From Thermoplasmata archaeon (GTDB taxonomy: Archaea; Thermoplasmatota; Thermoplasmata; Lutacidiplasmatales; UBA184): a stretch of 64,000 nt of DNA. Made by a program: the position numbers and the translations under genes. The notes below the pieces were generated by a model. The model ran no database searches and had not been told where the DNA came from. It saw only the letters and a list, made by a program, of their open reading frames with translations. The stretch spans positions 62,001 to 126,000 of the forward strand of contig JAKAUN010000009.1 in NCBI GenBank assembly GCA_021817605.1, in the 5' to 3' direction. The number at the start of each line of letters is the position of its first letter. Within the stretch, counting starts at the first letter, position 1. Shown piece after piece: positions 7,614 to 15,327 of this stretch.

Positions 7614-9004
7614 GCCGGTCCGACCACCGCCTGCGAGAGCAGGTAGACCCCGCCGGAGCCTACCGGGATGTAGTCGCCGTGGCCCTTGCCGCAGAAGCCC
7701 GACTCGATGCGGAACTCGCCGCGCACTCCGACCCCGCGGATCGCCCGTAGGAACTTGAGCACGCTTCCCGAGAGCGCCATCGATCCGACCAGGTCCGTGA
7801 TCTTGCCGTTCTCGATGAGGTGGCCCGCCTTCACCTTGAGCTGCATCTGGCCCCCCAGAGGGTCCTCGATCCCGCTCGTGCCGCGCTCCAGGATCACGCC
7901 GTTCTTCGTCTCCGCGACCAGCTCGTCCAGGGAGAGCTCCCCCGGTTCGACGTAGGTATTGGTCATGCGCACGTAGGCGCGGCTCAAGAAGTCCGAGCGA
8001 CGGGTGTTGCCGGTCGCCCGCGTGGAGAACGCCGCGGCCGTCTCCCGGTCGTGGAGGGCGGCGGTGAAGCGCCCGGCGTCGACGAGCTTGGTCTTCTGGC
8101 CCGGATGGCCCTCGTCGTCGAAGAAGAGCGTACCCCAGCCGTTCGGGTAGCTACCGTCGTCGACGATCGTGAGCGACGGGGGCCCGACCTCGCTCCCGAG
8201 GAGGGGCTTGAGGTAGGAGCGGTCGCGGGTGAACTGGTCGGCCTCCGTCCCGTGGCCGAAGGATTCGTGGGCGAAGAGACCGGCGACGCTCGGGTCGAGG
8301 AGGACCGCCATCTCGCCGGTCGGAGGGCTCTTCGCGGAGAGGAGCTCCTTCGAGCGCCGTGCGGCCGTGAGGACATTCTCCTCCGTAAGCTCCCCGAAGA
8401 GCTCTTGGCCGCCCTCTCCGCCGCGGACGAGCGGCTCGGTTTCCGCCTTCCCGTTCTCCATCGCGATCGGGGCGACCACGAAGACGGCACGGTCGATCGT
8501 CTGGAGGCAGCGGGCCCCTGCGCTGTTGAGGTAGAGACGCTGGTCGTTCGAGCGGAAGATGCGGACCTGCGCCTCGGCGATCGAGGGCTGCGAGAGCCCC
8601 CAGCCGCGGGCCTCCTTGGCGAGCGCCAGGAGGCTCTCCGGGGCCATCTCCGAGAGCGGACGGGCCGAGCTCGTCGCGCGCTCCTCCCGGACCGTCGACG
8701 CGCTCCCGGGGGCGGCCCCCGGACCGCCGACGCGTCCGAGCCCGCGCTCCAGCAGCTCGGCGCACCGCTCCAGGGCGGTCGGGGTGAGATCGGAGCTCGC
8801 CGCCTCGATCCATCGCTCTCCGGCCCATAGGCGGAAGACGGCCCCCTGGAGGCGGGGCTCGGCCGAGACATCGAAGAGCTTGGAATCGACCCTTACCGTC
8901 ACGCCGTGTCCGCCTTGCAGGAGAACGTCGGCGAACGCGGCCTTTCGAGCGAGCCGGGAGAGGACCTTCTCCACGCCTTCCTCGAAATCAACGAGCGAGC
9001 GCAC
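7610..9004 (-). CDS. tldD: TldD metalloprotease subunit
   Basis: 464 residues. The zinc-binding HExxxH motif is present as AHESFGHGTEAD, roughly in the middle, followed by the conserved LTIVDDGSYPNGWGTLFFDDEG region. The C-terminus (GGVYLLSQAVVGPA) is typical. GTG 9004 was chosen because a TATA-like element (minus strand gttaag, 9026-9033) lies 26 bp upstream, implying a leaderless message. An ATG eight codons further up (9028) overlaps that element. It is the first gene of a two-gene operon with TldE. Confidence 0.9.
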   Translation of the reverse strand: MRSLVDFEEGVEKVLSRLARKAAFADVLLQGGHGVTVRVDSKLFDVSAEPRLQGAVFRLWAGERWIEAASSDLTPTALERCAELLERGLGRVGGPGAAPGSASTVREERATSSARPLSEMAPESLLALAKEARGWGLSQPSIAEAQVRIFRSNDQRLYLNSAGARCLQTIDRAVFVVAPIAMENGKAETEPLVRGGEGGQELFGELTEENVLTAARRSKELLSAKSPPTGEMAVLLDPSVAGLFAHESFGHGTEADQFTRDRSYLKPLLGSEVGPPSLTIVDDGSYPNGWGTLFFDDEGHPGQKTKLVDAGRFTAALHDRETAAAFSTRATGNTRRSDFLSRAYVRMTNTYVEPGELSLDELVAETKNGVILERGTSGIEDPLGGQMQLKVKAGHLIENGKITDLVGSMALSGSVLKFLRAIRGVGVRGEFRIESGFCGKGHGDYIPVGSGGVYLLSQAVVGPA

Positions 9005-9145
9005 GGGGGGTCGCACGAGCGCACGCACTTAACGAGGACCGTGCTCCTGAGCGGCCGGGGCGCCTCAAGGTCGGCCCGCGGCTCGGCCGGCCCGGCCGTC
9101 GGAAACGGCGCAGCCGATATAGAGCAAGACGAGTGTCCCGCCGAA

Positions 9146-9592
9146 GTGCCCGCGCGCCGTGCCAACAGGGATTTCGGTCTGGTCGGCTTCGACCACGTCG
9201 ATCTGTTCGTCAAGGACCGGCCCCGAGCCCAGAGGTTCTTTGTCGAGCAGCTGGGCATGGAGGTCATCGGAGAGGGGCCGGATCATGCCTTCCTCCTCTT
9301 TGGCGACCAGGTCCTCGGACTGCACGATGCCAAGGAAGGCGCTTCGCTGGGAGGGGTCGACCACCTCGCGCTGCGCGTGGCCGAGTGGACGGGGCTACGC
9401 AACCGGATCGGACGCGCCCGCGTGACGATCACCGGAGAGAAGGAGCGGGAGGACTCGCGCTCGCTCTTCCTGCGGGGGCCCGAGGGGCTCAAGATCGAGC
9501 TCGTCTGGCGCCCGGACCCGCACGTGCACTCCTGCTCGCACGGGCCCGCGGCCCCGGAGCCATCTCCCGAGTCCGAGGACGAGGAAGACTAG
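9146..9592 (+). CDS. VOC/glyoxalase-superfamily protein
   Basis: 148 residues. It opens with the beta-strand GFDHVDLFVKDRPRAQRFF, followed by LGMEVIGEGPDHAFLLFGDQVLGLHD and a second half GGVDHLALRVAEW ending in RGPEGLKIELVW. This is the paired beta-alpha-beta3 fold of glyoxalase I, dioxygenases and related metalloenzymes. His (DHVDL), His (DHLAL) and Glu (IELVW) are candidate metal ligands. The tail HVHSCSHG is His/Cys-rich and then acidic. GTG 9146 lies 28 bp from a TATA-like gatatag (9116-9122), so upstream in-frame codons are unlikely to be translated. The substrate cannot be told. Confidence 0.8.
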   Translation: MPARRANRDFGLVGFDHVDLFVKDRPRAQRFFVEQLGMEVIGEGPDHAFLLFGDQVLGLHDAKEGASLGGVDHLALRVAEWTGLRNRIGRARVTITGEKEREDSRSLFLRGPEGLKIELVWRPDPHVHSCSHGPAAPEPSPESEDEED

Positions 9593-10545
9593 CGGCGGGC
9601 TGCTCGGGGCGAAGGGACCGCGAGCGTCGGGACCTTGGACAGCCAAGAGGCGTAGCGCGCGTCCTCGCCACGGACGGCCTTCTCGAACGCCGCCATGATC
9701 TGCCGCGTCACCGGTCCGGGCGTCTCCGACCCGACCCTGTAGCCGCCGACCTCGCGGATCGGCGCGAGCTCGGCGTAGGTGCCGCTGAAGAACGCCTCGT
9801 CGGCGGTCAAGAGCTCGTTCGGCGAGAGCGCCTTCTCTACGACCTCGAAGCCGAGGTCACCGGCGAGCCGCATGACCGTGTCGCGGGTGATGCCGAGCAG
9901 GATGTCCGACTCGAGGCCGGGCGTGTAGAGCTTCTCCCCTCGGACGAGGAAGATGTTCTCGCCCGTCCCCTCGGCGAGGTTCCCGGCCGCGTCGAGAAGG
10001 ATCGCCTCGTCGTAGCCGTCGTGCTGGGCATCCAGACCGGCGAGGTAGCTGTTGGTGTAGTTGCCGCACGCCTTCGCGAACGACGGGAGGGCGTCCGACC
10101 GGGGCTTTCGCAGAGGGGAGATCTTCGCACGGACCCCCGCCTCCGAGCCCTCTCCCAGGTACTTCTTCGCGGGGATCGCCGCGATGGCGAGCGACACCTT
10201 CCCGGTCGAGTTCTTCACCCCGAGCGCGGGCTCGCCGCGATAGACGAGGGGTCGGATGTACGAGGGAAGGACGCCGTTGGCCGCCTGGGTCTCCAAGATG
10301 GCGCGGCCGATCGCCTCCGCATCCCAGGGCAGCGGCATGTGGTAAAGCCGGGCCGAGGTGATGAGGCGCTCGACGTGCTCCTTCAGGCGAAAGATCGCCG
10401 GTCCGCCCCGGGTGGGGTAGGCCCGGATTCCCTCGAAAACCCCGACGCCGTAGTGCAGCGTGTGGGTGAGGACGTGGACCTTGGCGTCCGCGAAGTCGAC
10501 CAGCCGTCCGTCCATCCAGACCTTCTTTCCGCTTGCGGCCATCAT
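9589..10545 (-). CDS. ilvE: branched-chain amino acid aminotransferase
   Basis: 318 residues, a class IV PLP aminotransferase. The catalytic lysine is K158 in SFAKACGNYTNS. Other family motifs are HYGVGVFEGIRAY, the EGTGENIFLV loop and GTYAELAPIREVGG. It transfers amino groups between branched-chain 2-oxoacids and glutamate, the last step of Val/Leu/Ile synthesis and the first step of breakdown. The 3' end overlaps the convergent VOC gene by 4 bp. A TATA-like gttaag (minus strand, about 10584) lies about 40 bp upstream. No other ilv genes are visible. A D-amino acid aminotransferase is less likely given the length and motifs. Confidence 0.92.
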   Translation of the reverse strand: MMAASGKKVWMDGRLVDFADAKVHVLTHTLHYGVGVFEGIRAYPTRGGPAIFRLKEHVERLITSARLYHMPLPWDAEAIGRAILETQAANGVLPSYIRPLVYRGEPALGVKNSTGKVSLAIAAIPAKKYLGEGSEAGVRAKISPLRKPRSDALPSFAKACGNYTNSYLAGLDAQHDGYDEAILLDAAGNLAEGTGENIFLVRGEKLYTPGLESDILLGITRDTVMRLAGDLGFEVVEKALSPNELLTADEAFFSGTYAELAPIREVGGYRVGSETPGPVTRQIMAAFEKAVRGEDARYASWLSKVPTLAVPSPRAARR

Positions 10546-10762
10546 CGTCCGACTCCCCCGAGCGAGGTACGACCTAGTGGACTTAACTCCGGCTCAAAAG
10601 GCTAGCTTCGCGCAGATCGCACGAACGCCGGGTGCCGGTCGACTGGACTGGACGGGACGCTCCCTTTTCGCGCTCGCCACGAGCAGATGTCCAGCCAAGG
10701 CGGTGGGCCGCGCCGCGACCGACGGCCCGCCGCCCGGCGGAGGGAAAGGGTTCGCGCCCGCC

Positions 10763-13456
10763 CTACGAGCTACCGGACGGGGGACTCGGGCCCGACGGGG
10801 GGCTCGGGGTTCCCGTAGCGTTTCCTCCGCTCACCCCGGCCGGGGGACTCGGCGCCGGCGGCGCGGGGGTTGGCGCCGCCTTGCGGCGCCGGCGGACGAG
10901 CAGCAGCGCCGCGACCGCGACGATCAGCACGATCGCGGCGACGAGCCCGAAGACCCCCGGCGGGGTCGTCAGCAGGGTGAGGAACGACGTGCTTGCGCTC
11001 ACGGTGAGCGTCTTGGTCTGCGATACGCCGGCCGCGTCCGTCACGACGACCGTCACGGTGTAGGTTCCGGCCTTGCTGTAGGAGTGCGTAGGAGTCGCGG
11101 AGGTCGAGCTCGCGCCGTCCCCGAACGACCAGGCATAGGTGTACGGGCCGGTCCCGGCGGAGACCGGGACGCCGAACGTCACTTTTGCACCGGTCTGCGG
11201 GCCCGTCGAGCTCGCCGTGATGCTCCCTACCACCATCGCCGGGTGCACGGTGACGGTGGTCGAGGTGCTCGCGGTGAAGCCGGCGGAATCGGTGACGTTG
11301 AAGTAGACGGTGTAGGTCCCCGGGGTACTGAACGTGTGGGTGGCGTCCTTGGTCGACGCACTCGCCCCACCACCAAACGCCCAGGAGTAGGTGCTGTAGG
11401 TGCCCGACCCGGCGGAAGGGGTCCCGGCAAAGAGGACGGGGGCGCCGGCGTCTGAGGGGCTCGGCAGCGCGGCCGCCGAGGCCTGAAGAGCCGGGTAGAC
11501 CAGCACAGAGAAGCTGATGTTGTTGATGCCGCCGCCCAGATCGGTGACGCGGACCCAGCCGTGGTAGGTTCCCGGCTTGGCGTAGTTATGGGAGGGACTC
11601 GTCAGCGTGGAGGTAGAGCCGTCCCCAAAGTTCCATACGTAGCTGTAACCCGGCGCCCCGCCGGTAACGGCCTCCGAGAAGGACACTGCCGCTCCGACTT
11701 CGGTGGGGGCAGGGGTCGCGACGACCGGGGGGGCGGACATCGACGCGTTCACCTGGATGGGGCTCGTGCTCGTCCCAAAGACGCCGAAGAAGTCCCAGAC
11801 GCTCGCGTAGAGTGCGTAGAACCCGGGGGCGTAACCGGTGTAGTTGAAGTCGTAGGAGAACGTCAGGCTCGCCGCGCTGGTGCTGGACGAGTTGAAGAAG
11901 CCCAGGACGTTGTTGCCCAGCGTGATGTCGAAGAGCTCGTACTGCAGATACGGTCCCGTTCCCGTCCCTTGCTTGATCGAGGACTGGACGAGGGCGTGCG
12001 CCCCGGAATCCACCGGGTCGACGGCGGATATCGGCGGGGTGACCTGGGGACGGAAATCGAGGACCCAGGTCGAGTTGCCGCACCCGTAGTAGGGGGTGCA
12101 GCCGACGCCGCCAATGAGGACCGGTGCTATCACGGAACTGTTGGTCGGCATCGCTCCGAAGAGCACGGTCGGAGGCTCAGTCAGGTTACTGTTGGACGAC
12201 TGGCTCGGCGGAAACCAGGAGCCGTTGTCGAAGAACCACGTGCCGTTGTTCGCGCCGAGGGCGCCGTACGCCTCGAACATGACCACGGCGCTGATCTGGC
12301 CGTCCCAGGTCATGCTCCCGGCCGCCGAGGGGGCCGGAGAGGAGCAGCCGCCGGCCGCGCACCGGACGGAAGTGGTGGTGATGTTGTACCAGCCTGTGGC
12401 GTTGAGCTGCCAGGTGTCGTTAAGCGTGGCGTTGACGAGAGGCCCGGTGACCTCCCCGCCGTAGAGCAGCATGTAGGCGTCGTTGTAGTCGTAAGCCATT
12501 TGGCTCGCGTACGTCCGGCCTGGGCCGCCAAGGACGGCGGTGTAGTTTACCCACTGCCAGACCCCCGGGCTGCTCTGCTCGAGCATCCAGGTCTGATTGA
12601 GGTTCGTCGAGCAGTTGAGCTCGCCGCAACCGTTCACCGAGACGAGGGCGTTGTAGACCGGGTCGTACGCCACGCTGCTCAGGTAGCCCAGCGGGGCAGC
12701 CCCCCAAGCGAAGGTTTCGTTGGTCCAGGACCCGTTGAACAGCCACGTCTCGTTGCTTAGCGTCTGGCCAGCGTAGAGGCCGCCGGTGAGGACCAGACCC
12801 CCCAGGTCCGGCACCCACGTCAGGGAGGCGTGGGCGAGCCGGGTCGGGAGGCCGCCCGCGGATAACCCGAGGGAGAGGGTCTCGTTGTACCAAAAGTTGC
12901 CAAAGTACGCCCAGGTGTCGTTCGTTGCGAGGAGCGAGTAGCTGTCGCCGAAGACGACCAATGCACCGAGGATAGGATCGTACGCCGCGGCCGCAGTACC
13001 CCCTCCGTTGGAGGGAACCCCCGACGGGCCGGTCATATAGCTGGTCTGGTTCGTCCAGTTGAGGAGGTCATTGCCCGCGGCTGCGGGATGGACCGACGAG
13101 GGCCTGTTCGGGGAGGCAGCGGCCGCCGCGAGCGGCTCGGCGGCCTTGGACGGGGAGCTCACTCCACAGGAGAAGGAGTTACCGCTAACGGTCGAACAAA
13201 GCCACGGTACGCCGCCCGCAGGCCCGGCTCCCTGCTCCAGGCTCGAGAGCCCAGCTCCGTCAGACGTCGAAGACGCACGGGGTGAAAAGGTGGCGGCGGG
13301 GCTGGCGGCAGGAGCTGCGAGCGACCCCGGGCTCGCGGCGCGCGTCGGGGTTTGCTGAGAGCTTGCCGTAATTCCTACGGCCACGAAGGCAGAGCTCATC
13401 ACGAGAGCGATCGTCACGACTACCAGCCCAGCGGCGTACCACAGGCCACGGTCCAT
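10763..13456 (-). CDS. secreted kelch-like/PKD surface protein with C-terminal anchor
   Basis: 897 residues. An N-terminal signal/TM segment (YAAGLVVVTIALVMSSAFVAV) precedes a kelch-like propeller region with repeated DTWAYF, NETWLFNGSW and DTWQLNATGW blades. Three PKD domains follow, marked by WNFGDGSTSTL, WAFGGGASAST and WSFGDGASSTS. One TM helix (VFGLVAAIVLIVAVAALLLV) and RRRRK come near the C-terminus, then a Pro/Ser/Gly tail. NxS/T sequons are very frequent, fitting an N-glycosylated cell-surface adhesin or S-layer-associated protein. The start MDRGLWYAAG lies about 29 bp from a weak AT element. It is monocistronic. Confidence 0.85.
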   Translation of the reverse strand: MDRGLWYAAGLVVVTIALVMSSAFVAVGITASSQQTPTRAASPGSLAAPAASPAATFSPRASSTSDGAGLSSLEQGAGPAGGVPWLCSTVSGNSFSCGVSSPSKAAEPLAAAAASPNRPSSVHPAAAGNDLLNWTNQTSYMTGPSGVPSNGGGTAAAAYDPILGALVVFGDSYSLLATNDTWAYFGNFWYNETLSLGLSAGGLPTRLAHASLTWVPDLGGLVLTGGLYAGQTLSNETWLFNGSWTNETFAWGAAPLGYLSSVAYDPVYNALVSVNGCGELNCSTNLNQTWMLEQSSPGVWQWVNYTAVLGGPGRTYASQMAYDYNDAYMLLYGGEVTGPLVNATLNDTWQLNATGWYNITTTSVRCAAGGCSSPAPSAAGSMTWDGQISAVVMFEAYGALGANNGTWFFDNGSWFPPSQSSNSNLTEPPTVLFGAMPTNSSVIAPVLIGGVGCTPYYGCGNSTWVLDFRPQVTPPISAVDPVDSGAHALVQSSIKQGTGTGPYLQYELFDITLGNNVLGFFNSSSTSAASLTFSYDFNYTGYAPGFYALYASVWDFFGVFGTSTSPIQVNASMSAPPVVATPAPTEVGAAVSFSEAVTGGAPGYSYVWNFGDGSTSTLTSPSHNYAKPGTYHGWVRVTDLGGGINNISFSVLVYPALQASAAALPSPSDAGAPVLFAGTPSAGSGTYSTYSWAFGGGASASTKDATHTFSTPGTYTVYFNVTDSAGFTASTSTTVTVHPAMVVGSITASSTGPQTGAKVTFGVPVSAGTGPYTYAWSFGDGASSTSATPTHSYSKAGTYTVTVVVTDAAGVSQTKTLTVSASTSFLTLLTTPPGVFGLVAAIVLIVAVAALLLVRRRRKAAPTPAPPAPSPPAGVSGGNATGTPSPPSGPSPPSGSS

Positions 13457-13750
13457 GGGCGCCTCCAGCCGTGGTCGGGCTTTTGAATGTTGTGTCGGGA
13501 GTGGGTGGGGACTAGAACGAACTCCCAGAGGGCCGGGCTGGGCCACCCTGCTTGGAGGTACCGACCCTACTCAGGGTAGCCGCGAAGGGCGACCGCAAGC
13601 CCCCCGATGATTAAGGCCGGTCTCGAGCCCTCGAAAGTCGTCCTCCGCCGAGCGGGGGGCGAGGATCCCCGCACGACGGCCCCGACCACCGACAACCAAG
13701 ACACCACCGACCAGGAACCTGCCCGGGCATCCCCCCGACCGAGAACACGA

Positions 13751-13768
13751 CATCTGCATATGCATATG
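13751..13768. repeat. orphan copy of the 18-bp VapB operator motif
   Basis: catctgcatatgcatatg is identical, in the same orientation, to 15220-15237 immediately upstream of the VapB-like gene. It contains the palindrome catatgcatatg. No antitoxin-like frame follows this copy. An 18-bp AT-rich exact match in ~68% GC DNA is unlikely by chance. Confidence 0.7.
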
Positions 13769-14295
13769 TTGACTGGCCGTCAGCTGCCATGCGGGCCCGA
13801 GAAACCTCCGCCACGCGCAAGGGTCGTTCGACTCCTAGAGGATTAGCCGCCAAGCCGGCGGAGGACAGGCGGGGCTCCCCCGATCGCTCGGCGAGGATAC
13901 CGGATGGACCGGTGTCCAAGTGTTCCGAAGAAACCTATCGGAGACACGAGAGACACGCTTCTCGCGGTCCCCAGAGACGCACTCTGCGCTCTCCGAAGCC
14001 CGGACTTCAGGCCCCCTCGGAGACGCCGAGCTCGCCGACACAAACCGTCAAGCCCGCGATGGATCCCGTCCCCACCCACGGAGGCCCCGCTACGCTAACG
14101 CCGCGCCAGGGGCACGCGGCGGGAGGGGCCCCGCTGCGCAATCCGCACCCCCAACCCCACACTGGACCTCTGGACGCCCCCGGGAGCTCCCCCCGGACCT
14201 CGGGAGCTCACGACGTTGCATGCGACGGACCCACCTGGCCGATCGCGGGCGCCCCTCCAACAGGGTCAGGCCCTCAAATTTGCCCCAACGGCCTT

Positions 14296-14315
14296 CGTAT
14301 AACTCCTGTTATACG
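14296..14315. promoter_or_regulatory. AT-rich inverted repeat
   Basis: cgtataac and gttatacg flank a 4-nt spacer in the gene-poor stretch. A TATA-like caaattt (about 14276-14282) lies just before it. It looks more like an operator than a terminator because it is AT-rich and precedes no T-run. A short basic frame (MPPTRPPHPMRRGRKQRL, 14331-14387) follows but is not supported otherwise. Confidence 0.35.
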
Positions 14316-14610
14316 CCGTCTCGAGAGAGAAATGCCGCCGACCCGCCCCCCACACCCTATGCGACGAGGGCGTAAGCAGAGACTTTAGACACGCATATTA
14401 CGTGACAAGCACGTCACCCGATGCCAATAAGTGGAACTGGTAGGAGAACAGGACGCCGACCCGAATCTGGCCCGTAGACCCCACCCCTTTGCGTGCAAAT
14501 GTGGGCGATCGCGGCCCGTACGGGCCCCACCGCCACCCGGCGAGCCCCCGCAGGAGCCATGTTTCACCCCTAAGAGATATGGAGGAATGGTAAAAGCGCA
14601 ACAAGCATTA

Positions 14611-15015
14611 CTACTTGCCACTTAGGCCGAAGCGACGCACTTTGAAGCGCCAGCGACCGCGGAGCTCCGCAGGGCTGGAAGTCAACAGCTCGTCACAGCC
14701 GGCCGCCTCGAACGCACCGAGAGACCCCAGCACCGCAGGAGGGAGAGCCCCCGCCGGACCGGTGAGATGCCGCGCCGCCTCCTCGATCGCGCGCGCGTCC
14801 AGGGGAAGGACCGTCAAGCGCCGCCGCAGCCGCGCAAGCGCGGTCCGACGGGCGAGCTGGGAGTTCGAGCCACCCCGAGCCGCGAGATACCCCAGCTCGA
14901 GGAAACAGGCCTCCGTCGTCGCCAGCTCCTCCCCACGAAGTCGGCGGAGCTCCTTGCGGGCCGCAGGGGAGCCCTCGAGGATCTCGAGAAGCGCCCACGT
15001 GTCGAAACCCTTCAT
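14611..15015 (-). CDS. VapC-like PIN-domain toxin, degenerate active site
   Basis: 134 residues. The N-terminus MKGFDTWALLEILEGS and the ATTEACFLELGYLA helix match the first acidic residues of PIN ribonucleases (Asp5, Glu near 36). The usual second-half acidic motifs are altered: the position normally read as an ADALIAA-type helix is PPAVLGSLGAFEAA, and the usual TGDPDF-type end is TSSPAEL. So two of four metal-binding acids may be missing. The ATG overlaps the antitoxin stop by 4 nt (ATGA). It may be an inactive or altered toxin. Confidence 0.75.
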   Translation of the reverse strand: MKGFDTWALLEILEGSPAARKELRRLRGEELATTEACFLELGYLAARGGSNSQLARRTALARLRRRLTVLPLDARAIEEAARHLTGPAGALPPAVLGSLGAFEAAGCDELLTSSPAELRGRWRFKVRRFGLSGK

Positions 15016-15218
15016 CGTCCGCGCTCCCGTCTGAGCCCCCGTAGCAGCACGCGATCGGCCTTCTTGCCGGCGACACCCCACGCCCCCACGAGGTCCTCCA
15101 GGCCACCCCGCTGCTCGAGTAGACGCCGAAAGAGCTGAGTGAAGCTCTCACCGCGGCGCTTCTCCCGCAGCAGCGCCTCGAAGACCGCCTTCTGAATGGC
15201 CACGTTGTGCGATGGCAT
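15012..15218 (-). CDS. VapB-like antitoxin (DUF217/PF02697 type)
   Basis: 68 residues. The signature KRRGESFTQLFRRLLEQRG is the GESF motif of the archaeal VapB family, after an N-terminal strand MPSHNVAIQKAVFEALL that would form the DNA-binding part. It precedes VapC with a 4-nt ATGA overlap, the classic antitoxin-first order. The start codon is 2 bp from the palindromic 18-mer and about 25 bp from a TATA-like gaaata, so autoregulation by binding between promoter and start is likely. The basic C-terminus (KKADRVLLRGLRRERGR) is the expected toxin-binding tail. Confidence 0.8.
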   Translation of the reverse strand: MPSHNVAIQKAVFEALLREKRRGESFTQLFRRLLEQRGGLEDLVGAWGVAGKKADRVLLRGLRRERGR

Positions 15219-15219
15219 G

Positions 15220-15246
15220 CATCTGCATATGCATATGCTGTATTTC
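15220..15246 (-). promoter_or_regulatory. VapBC operator and promoter
   Basis: catctgcatatgcatatg (15220-15237) covers the space between the TATA-like element (minus strand gaaata, 15241-15246) and the VapB ATG at 15218. It includes the self-complementary catatgcatatg. A repressor here would block the transcription start, which fits antitoxin or toxin-antitoxin autoregulation. Confidence 0.65.
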
Positions 15247-15327
15247 AAGCTCGACTTGCTCACGCGGGAGAAGCCGCTCCGGACCGGGGAGTGCCGAAGG
15301 CTCGCGGCAGGCCGAAAGGGCCCCGGT

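Larger units (their letters stand above)
13457..14610. other. gene-poor stretch with regulatory-looking sequence
   Basis: No protein here can be supported: the open frames are Arg/Pro/Ser-rich, typical of chance frames in GC-rich DNA. The stretch nevertheless holds an 18-bp copy of the VapB operator (13751-13768), an AT-rich 8-bp inverted repeat (14296-14315) and a perfect palindrome ggcccgtacgggcc (14513-14526). A TATA-like catatta (14391-14397) lies 27 bp before an 18-codon frame starting ATG 14421. A degenerate regulatory region or an unrecognised small RNA is possible. Confidence 0.5.

Noticed and set aside
13571-13765. Minus-strand frame starting inside the orphan VapB operator (MHMQMS...)
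   Set aside because: Shows no similarity to the VapB or VapC proteins and has Gly/Arg-rich composition; the shared sequence is limited to the 18-mer.
13789-14388. 199-residue open frame in the gene-poor stretch
   Set aside because: Low-complexity Pro/Arg/Ser/Thr sequence with no domain, and it spans palindromes and a TATA-like element.
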